A stretch of 64,000 nt of DNA from Owenia fusiformis (Eukaryota > Annelida > Polychaeta > Sabellida > Oweniidae), in NCBI GenBank assembly GCA_903813345.2, contig CAIIXF020000007.1, positions 26,508,698-26,572,697 on the forward strand. Reading direction: 5' to 3'. The translations under genes were made by a program, and so were the position numbers. Numbering within the stretch: the first letter of the stretch is position 1; every line of letters starts with the position of its first letter. Below are positions 58,301 to 64,000 of this stretch, piece by piece. The notes below the pieces were generated by a model, which ran no database searches, was not told the origin of the DNA, and worked only from the letters and a program-made list of their open reading frames with translations.

Positions 58301-61300
58301 CTCGGCTTCGCCTCGCTTAGTATTTTTTTCCTTGGATAGGTATTCTGGCATATCCACCTCATGGTCATCCAGTCTTTGTTTAGTACAAGTGGATAGGTAG
58401 TCGCTCCTCTGTAAAAGTAGATGGTAATTATTCCCCTAAAAATGCTGCTAGGTAGTTGTCCCTCTGTGAAAGTGGAGAGGTATTTATCATTCTATAAAAG
58501 TTGTTGGGTATTTGTCCCTTTGTAAAAAGTTGTTGAGTATTTTTCTTATATAGTGCTCTGTCCTATCAAAAAGATAATAGCTATATGTCCTAAGTGGAAA
58601 GAAAATGAAATATTATGAATGTCTTTAAATACCTTACACTCAAAACAAGATCTGAATTTCTATTTTCCGCAAGATTGTGCAAGAAATATTTATATTATGA
58701 TTGTACACTATTTAAAAGTGCTGTGAAATGTTTCAAATCCAAGACCTACGTGACAAATGAGCTAAACTAAATAATGGTACATTTAAATTTGCCAGAACCA
58801 GTACACTAATGCAAATCAATTTCAAAATGTTTTTAACATTAAGCAGTGATCTCCCCGGCATTAAAGCAAATGGGCGCAGCACCCAATTGAGATTTTGAAA
58901 ATGGGCTTGCACCCACCTGAAAATCCATTTGCACCCACATGAAAATGTGAAAATCATGAAAAATGGGCATATTTTAACCAATTTTGGTTTGAATTGTGAA
59001 AATGAGAATTTTGCACCCACTTGAGAAAAAATCCTGTGGAGATCACTGTTAAGGTTCAGAAAGTTCAAATATAGAAGAAAATGCCAGTGACAAAGTCACT
59101 GTCAGAACCAGTAACTTATGGGGATAGCATGATTACAGATACATCTATCTTATCTTATCAATTTTCTCCAAAGGATAAGAGGTTAAATTGAAGCATGTAT
59201 AACATTTATTCAAAGCAGTCATCAAACAGGTCAACAGAATCACAATGATAGCTGTCTCAGTACTAGCACTGCTTGTTATTTCACAGGTATCAACTAATAT
59301 TGAAATTATAAATCAAAATTGAAGAAAATTGGACCCTTTTCAATTGAATGTTAAAGATAAATGTATGATCCAAAATTCAAGAAAGACTTGAATTTCTGAC
59401 ATGAATTTCATGAAATTAACTTCTATAATCAAAAAAAAAAAAAATTTGTTTAGACAATGGCCATGAAACTTAATGTGCAATTTTACATGCAGGCGACAGC
59501 CCTTGAGTCTCCGATTCATGATGAGAATGGACCAGTTCCAGAGCTCTACCAGGTTGATGATATGTTGTTCACCCCTGAACAGTACAGACAAGAGGTGCTA
59601 GGATCCACTGGAGGGTATGTACCTCACATAATGTTGATTGATCGACAAGACTCAAGAAATCAAAAGAATTAAACAGAAATTACAAGGCATTAACATGCAA
59701 AATGTCACCACCTGCAACTTTTTTTAGACACTCCAAACATCATCCACTGAACACTGTCTACAAAAAAGTTGGAGACTACAACAATATGTCATAACTTCTG
59801 GTGGTGATATAAAACCAATGTTTTTTTTACTTTTGTCATGATGTGTGATTGTTCTGATGGATCATTGAAAACCCCATCTATAACTTATTTTATCCTAGCA
59901 TCTTATAAAATGAAGATGAATATTCAAATTGTTAACTGGTTAGATAATCCAAGTGACCATTTCAAATTGCTTTTCATGTTTGTAACAGCCGTAGCAAGCG
60001 TCAATGGGGATACAGAAATAGCAGGCCCTGGTCTGGAAATAATAAAGTTGTTCCATACAGATTTGCCGCTGGCTTCAGTAAGTTAAATTCTAAGAATTAT
60101 TAATAATTTACTGTTTAAATACCAAGGAAAAATGAATTTGGGGCATTATATATTTTGCTTTTGCATATGTGAAGCATGCAAAAATCTCTGCGCCAATTTT
60201 CTAGCTGCATTCTTTAATCTACAGGAGCAGATTGGCAACCAAAAGTGAGAGCAGCAATCAACGAATGGCAGCAAAAAACGTGTCTGACATTCCGCCCAGC
60301 ATATCCTGGAGACCAGCATGTAATTGAATTCTACCATGGAACAGGGTATGTTTGTTATGCATTATACGAACATATTGTATTGCTTTATTTATATATATGT
60401 AATAAAGACTTAACATCAAATTATCGCTGAGTTTCCTGATTTTTATTGACTTCAGATGCAATTCTCCCGTGGGAATGAACAGAGTAAACAGAATATCTTT
60501 GGAGTATCCAGGATGTGGCAGTGTGAGTTGATTTCTGTTTTATTCACTCTCCACTAAGTACAGTAAAACCTGCCTAAGTGGAACACCTTTGGTACTTCTA
60601 AAAAAAGTGTTCCACTTTGGAGTTGTTTCATGTCATTTAACATTAAGTCAGTTGGTCATGGGACTCTGGAAAGTGTTCCACTTTTAGAGGTGTTCTACTT
60701 AACACGTTTCACTGTAGCAAAAATTGCTATCAAGTACAACAGAACAGGATTTGAAATGCGCGAACTGACTGCGCAATCAACATTGAAGTACTACCTTATG
60801 GCATTTAAACAGAGAAATACATATTTCAGCACTACACAATTTTGCATGAGATTGGACATTCCCTTGGTATGGGACATGAGCACCAGCACCCAGACCAGGC
60901 TCAATACATGACCATATTATACCAGAACATTGAGGAAAAGTGGAAGCAATGGTACAGACCAATGCCCCGCAGCAATGTGGACACCAAAGGTTTCTCCTAC
61001 GACCCATACTCTGTTATGCACTACCATCCAGTATGTATATATGATCTCCGACATTTCAACAACAGTAATAGCTTGAAAAGTAACAGGCAATATTCAGGGG
61101 CATTTCAACCTAATGAGCAAGCCAAATAGACATTTTGGACATCAATGATCAGATATTTCCCCAAAAATCACAATTTAAGTTTTAAAAACAGTTGCTATCA
61201 ACATGGGCTTTCGATCGAGAGAAAGAAAAAGCTCATGCTGTCAAATATACACCAATTAAAATACACAAAATAGAAAAGACCTTGAACAAAGCAATACATA

Positions 61301-64000
61301 TTTTATGCTTCAAATCATGACAAAATGAATCCTTTGAGAAACTTTTGCTAACAGAGATATCACGACTGGTCTGTATTTAATGTTCTTTTATACCCTTTAG
61401 GGACCCTCAAACAGACCATTCATTAAGATGAGAGACCCAAGACTACAAAGTATTGTTGGTCAGGTTAAGTCTCTCTCAGCTGGAGATGCAAACTTTGTCA
61501 ACAAAGGAAATGGGTGCCAGGGTATGACTAAAGGTGTTATAACTACTGTACATGATTATCTATGCAATGTGGCTTTGGATTGTGGTCATGATTCCAAAAT
61601 AGTGGGACGGGTGGGGGGGGGGCGTGATTCAAACATTGTTTCTTTGTGTTTAAGGTCATACTTTGGGATATGGTAGGGTTTATTTTCCCTTCTTTGCTTT
61701 TGTAATAATCTTTTGTCTTTCCTTATTCTGGCACTGTGCTCATGTATTAATTTTGGTCCATGAAAACATATCTGGGTCAACATTTTATAATATCCCATAG
61801 GCGAAACCAAGGGGGAGTGCAGTAGGTGCAATAAAATAAAACCAAAAAAACACAACCACTGGATAGAAGAAGAAAAGAGCTCTAATTTGCGTTTTATTTG
61901 ACGTGTCTAGCTCACTTTTAAAGGAAGCTGCAACAATTTTTGTAAAATTCAAAACAAATCTTTTTTTGGCCTGCTCATGCCACTATCGCACTCCTCTGAC
62001 TGAAAACCGAAAATCTTTTGGCAATCGCACCCCTGACTGAAAGCTGGCTACGCCCCTGTATCCTTTAATAATTTCCATATATTAAAATAGATGTAAAGAT
62101 TTAAAGACACTGATGGGGTACCCTCCTACTGAGTATATGATAAAGTTTGCAAAATACATACTATTGGTATCATATAACAATCACTATATTGCAATATTGT
62201 TTAAAGGCACGGGAGGTGGCACTGGTCCAAGAATAACAACTCCCAGGCCAAGAGTAACAACTCCCAGACCAAGAGTAACAACTCAACGACCAGTGACTGG
62301 TGCTTGTAATGGTGCAATGGGAAGGCAATCTGGCAATGGACAACAAGTTACACAGGTAAATAAGGATGTGCTATACATAAGAAAATCTAATCCAAAATTA
62401 TGTAAAAAAGGGTATTGATAAATAAACATAAAGTCTGGACTGACTTCAACAATATAATTTTCTCACCACACCTAGTTTAGTGCGTCCAGTACACTAGACC
62501 ACTTGGCCATCTCGACAAGTGTACATATAGTGTACCCCTGACACCAAATATATATTTCCCTTCACAATTTCTTTACCCTTGTACATAGAACTGGATCAAC
62601 AAGACATGGCGTCAAGTCAGGTTGATGTGGGTGGACTACAATGGGAACACCAATGGTGGTTGGCTGATCCAGCCATTACAATCTACTGGCCTTATGACAA
62701 ACACACAGCATCCATTTGTGGCAAGAATTGAAGGAGGCCAATGGTTGAAGATTAATGGCCAGTGTGTGCATTATCCAAATGGAGGATATGCTAGCATAGA
62801 TTTCTAATTTATTTTTTAAGGAAGGAAAGCACATGTACATGTATTTTGAAATAAAGATGATAGATGAATTATAATGTACCAACTGGTTGTTTATTACATG
62901 TTTATGTATAACAAAATTTGAGCATTCTGGCTAGAGATGACATTGTAATATTTACTGATGACAGACAGGATAAGCAAACTGCACACATTTGCAAATTTTT
63001 GTCATGAGTCTTGCAACAATACCGAAAAGTGGTCATAAGTGGTAATAACTATTTTTACTGATAGAGTGATGATAGCCCATTCCTTTATGAAGAAAGGAAT
63101 GGCTCTGTCCAATTAAAAAAAGGACAGCACTCTGTCTCATATAGAAAAAAATACTCTGTCTAATGGAGAGTGAGAGGACACTCTGTCTTATCTTGATCTT
63201 CCAGAACTTTTTAAATGGGATCTCTTTAAAATGTGTCAAAAAGCATCCCATATCTGACATGAAAAATATTATAGGAACATCCATCATGGGAGTCAATATA
63301 TCGTAACTAGCTGACATGTACATGTAGTTCAATCTTAAACTAAGATAATAATTTACATGTACTATTTAATCTTATACTGAGATAGTTGCTTGAAATATGT
63401 CGTCCAAGGATGATTCTTATCCTAATTTTATCTTCAATGAAGTTATCAGTGAGAATTAATCTAATCTTGCACTTGGCCTTTCACATGGTCAATCAATCAA
63501 GAATTATGTTCAGAGACTTTGCTTTGTTTAACATTAATGGCAAATAATACACTTTGTTTCTTTTCAACCCATTGATACTGAGCCTGTCATTTGTTACAGA
63601 CATTGACTGAATGCTGACTGCTGAACACCAACCACCAAACACCATCCACAAAAAAGTTGAAGACTGTGACAATATGTCACCACTTTGGAGGTGAAAAGAA
63701 ATTAAGTCATATGTATGCAATCTGATTTTCGACGCCGTTTCGGCACCAAATGGACTGACTAGTCCGGTGGCAAATTTTGGTGTCGAAAGGAACAGTGCCG
63801 GAACAGCGCCGAATTTTTATGATGCCGAAACGGCGCCGAATTATATTGGCTGTGTATGTGAGAACTCTTAGAATCAGTCACCATCCTTTAAATATACAAT
63901 AAGTGTCCATGGTAAAAGCATTAATACACTGTACATAAGTACATGAAAAATATGACAACAAGACTTACAGTTTTTGATAGTTCACTCCCAGATTCCATAA
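49352..64000 (-). CDS. CNOT9: CNOT9 (RQCD1/CAF40), CCR4-NOT subunit, 3' half
   Basis: Minus-strand exons: 64000-63969 (reads [11 protein letters not shown], enters from beyond the right edge), 51024-50926 ([20 protein letters not shown]...), 50409-50318 ([20 protein letters not shown]...) and 49583-49352 ([18 protein letters not shown]... IPLPPQ, then stop TAG). All junctions are GT-AG and in phase, and the text matches human CNOT9 almost residue for residue. The protein is an armadillo-repeat adaptor of the CCR4-NOT deadenylase that binds CNOT1 and Trp-containing partners. The C terminus carries an extra Gly/Asn/Pro-rich stretch and ends QQSLNGAS. The first intron listed is about 12.9 kb and contains two astacin genes on the opposite strand. 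Confidence 0.95.
51074..51365. mobile_element. MITE with TACAGTGAAACCTGTATAGTGG-type ends
   Basis: The inverted ends carry AGTGGAACACCT and AGGTGTTCCACTT. A second copy is at 60559-60716. This copy is split by a hAT-type MITE. Confidence 0.75.
51120..51236. mobile_element. 117-bp hAT-type MITE nested in another MITE
   Basis: The ends TAGAGGTGTCAC and GTGACACCTCTA lie between two exact copies of TTCAACAC (51112-51119 and 51237-51244), an 8-bp target duplication diagnostic of hAT. Confidence 0.88.
52650..52990. repeat. 21-bp minisatellite (about 16 copies) in CNOT9 intron
   Basis: The unit GAAGTTGGTTGAATGTAGGAG has few variants. As 21 is a multiple of three, long frames stay open on both strands. 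Confidence 0.92.
53718..53751 (+). promoter_or_regulatory. paired GATA sites and TATA box, astacin B
   Basis: TTATCT occurs at 53718-53723 and 53725-53730, and TATAAA at 53746-53751, 48 bp before the ATG. Confidence 0.6.
53799..57296 (+). CDS. astacin B: secreted astacin metalloprotease with C-terminal VHL-beta-like domain
   Basis: Exons 53799-53840, 54235-54356, 54621-54709, 55159-55279, 55505-55571, 55806-56006, 56392-56512, 56755-56873, 57078-57296, all GT-AG, giving 366 residues. Order: signal peptide ([14 protein letters not shown]), prodomain ([17 protein letters not shown]), furin-like RSKR/QW after residue 59, catalytic domain with the full zinc motif [12 protein letters not shown] (His153, 157, 163; Glu154), and Met-turn SVMHY at 208-212. 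A Gly-rich linker [18 protein letters not shown] follows, and then residues 295-366 resemble the pVHL beta domain ([16 protein letters not shown] ... WLIQP ... [14 protein letters not shown]). Two linker/domain cysteines probably pair. An active zinc endopeptidase, secreted. Lies in a CNOT9 intron, opposite strand. Confidence 0.9.
54771..54960 (+). repeat. tRNA-derived fragment joined to a TGTCACCACC-family MITE, astacin B intron 3
   Basis: AAGGGGTCGTGGGTTCGATC at about 54771-54790 holds a pol III B box, then the MITE TGTCACCACC...GGTGGTGACA follows at about 54866-54952. The tRNA-like piece separates two parts that are adjacent in other family copies. Confidence 0.6.
57322..57327 (+). terminator. 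AATAAA poly(A) signal, astacin B
   Basis: 26 bp after the stop codon. Confidence 0.65.
57868..58366. repeat. ~132-bp tandem repeat (four copies) ending in an inverted copy
   Basis: ATGCCAGAATACCTATCC recurs at about 57868, 58001, 58133 and 58265. Units contain AAATACTAGGCTCGGCTTC and AAGGGAGGTGCATAATAAAA. The last 60 bp (58305-58366) are an inverted copy of the unit start. Confidence 0.88.
58370..59145. other. spacer between astacins B and C
   Basis: No gene. A degraded repeat at about 58850-59050 is bounded by AGTGATCTCC and GGAGATCACT. Confidence 0.5.
59150..59160 (+). promoter_or_regulatory. paired GATA sites, astacin C
   Basis: TTATCTTATCA, 95 bp before the ATG, identical to the 11-mer of astacin A. 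No canonical TATA box is seen. Confidence 0.5.
59245..62807 (+). CDS. astacin C: secreted astacin metalloprotease with C-terminal VHL-beta-like domain
   Basis: Exons 59245-59286, 59493-59614, 59989-60077, 60225-60345, 60456-60522, 60830-61030, 61401-61521, 62207-62355, 62589-62807, all GT-AG, giving 376 residues. The first seven exons have exactly the lengths of astacin B. Signal peptide [20 protein letters not shown] cleavage site, intact zinc motif [12 protein letters not shown], Met-turn SVMHY. The linker is Thr/Pro/Arg-rich ([14 protein letters not shown]), unlike the Gly linker of B, and looks suited to O-glycosylation. Residues 305-376 form the VHL-beta-like domain ([20 protein letters not shown] ... 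[11 protein letters not shown]). A tandem paralog of B inside the same CNOT9 intron, opposite strand. Confidence 0.9.
59681..59815 (+). repeat. TGTCACCACC-family MITE, astacin C intron 2
   Basis: Starts AAGGCATTAACATGCAAAAT then GTCACCACC, and ends CTGGTGGTGATAT. Same family as copies at about 23.4, 32.0, 39.8, 54.9 and 63.6 kb. Confidence 0.7.
60559..60716. mobile_element. MITE with TACAGTAAAACCTGCCTAAGTGG ends, second copy
   Basis: A 158-bp element with inverted ends, in astacin C intron 5. It is the uninterrupted counterpart of 51074-51365. Confidence 0.75.
62850..62855 (+). terminator. AATAAA poly(A) signal, astacin C
   Basis: 43 bp after the stop codon. Confidence 0.65.
62900..63960. 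other. CNOT9 intron spacer with small repeats
   Basis: No gene. 63575-63700 is a TGTCACCACC-family copy. 63727-63841 is a ~115-bp MITE with GACGCCGTTTCGGCAC and TGCCGAAACGGCGCCG inverted ends. Confidence 0.55.

Overview
The window reads as AT-rich nuclear DNA of a non-vertebrate bilaterian, most likely a marine invertebrate (a lophotrochozoan or hemichordate would fit; I cannot decide which). The evidence is short exons with GT-AG introns, TATA boxes and AATAAA signals, recognisable animal genes (HDHD2-like, AEN/ISG20-like exonuclease, heme oxygenase, CNOT9, astacin metalloproteases), non-LTR retrotransposons with RNase H, and very dense foldback elements, MITEs, tRNA-derived repeats and minisatellites.

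Layout. 0-0.45 kb: first recognisable coding exon of an HDHD2-like phosphatase (-), leaving the window on the left. 0.5-12.9 kb: a gene-poor, repeat-built region with a roughly mirror-symmetric plan. It has minisatellite arrays of one family at both ends in opposite orientation, inverted palindrome modules and inward-facing tRNA-like sequences further in, a 1.4-kb foldback, and a small CXC-domain reading frame of element type. 12.95-16.4 kb: a 5'-truncated, nearly open LINE with RT and RNase H. 16.5-20.3 kb: stacked transposons, including a 568-bp LTR miniature (TRIM) whose two LTRs each carry a tRNA-like sequence. 20.4-25.5 kb: a complete AEN/ISG20-type DEDDh exonuclease gene (+). 25.9-33.3 kb: MITEs, foldbacks and spacer. 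33.3-35.9 kb: a heme oxygenase gene (-) with an intronless CDS, a 5'UTR intron, a TATA box and a heat-shock-like site. 36-40 kb: spacer and a LINE 3' end. 40.1-45.7 kb: astacin gene A (+), which carries a chitin-binding domain and an altered zinc site. 45.8-49.3 kb: an AAAGC-rich foldback and spacer. 49.35 kb to the right edge: the 3' half of CNOT9 (-).

The last CNOT9 intron but two (about 12.9 kb) holds two complete astacin genes, B and C, on the opposite strand. The three astacins are paralogs: seven shared exons of nearly identical length and phase, a 14-residue signal-peptide exon, a conserved prodomain and a furin-like R-x-K-R/QW site. They diverge only after a phase-1 intron that follows the protease domain. 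There A continues into a CBM14 chitin-binding module, while B and C continue through low-complexity linkers into a domain resembling the beta domain of the von Hippel-Lindau protein. All three have paired GATA-type sites 70-95 bp before the ATG. I infer secreted, probably digestive or matrix-remodelling proteins, with A likely a non-catalytic, chitin-binding pseudoprotease.
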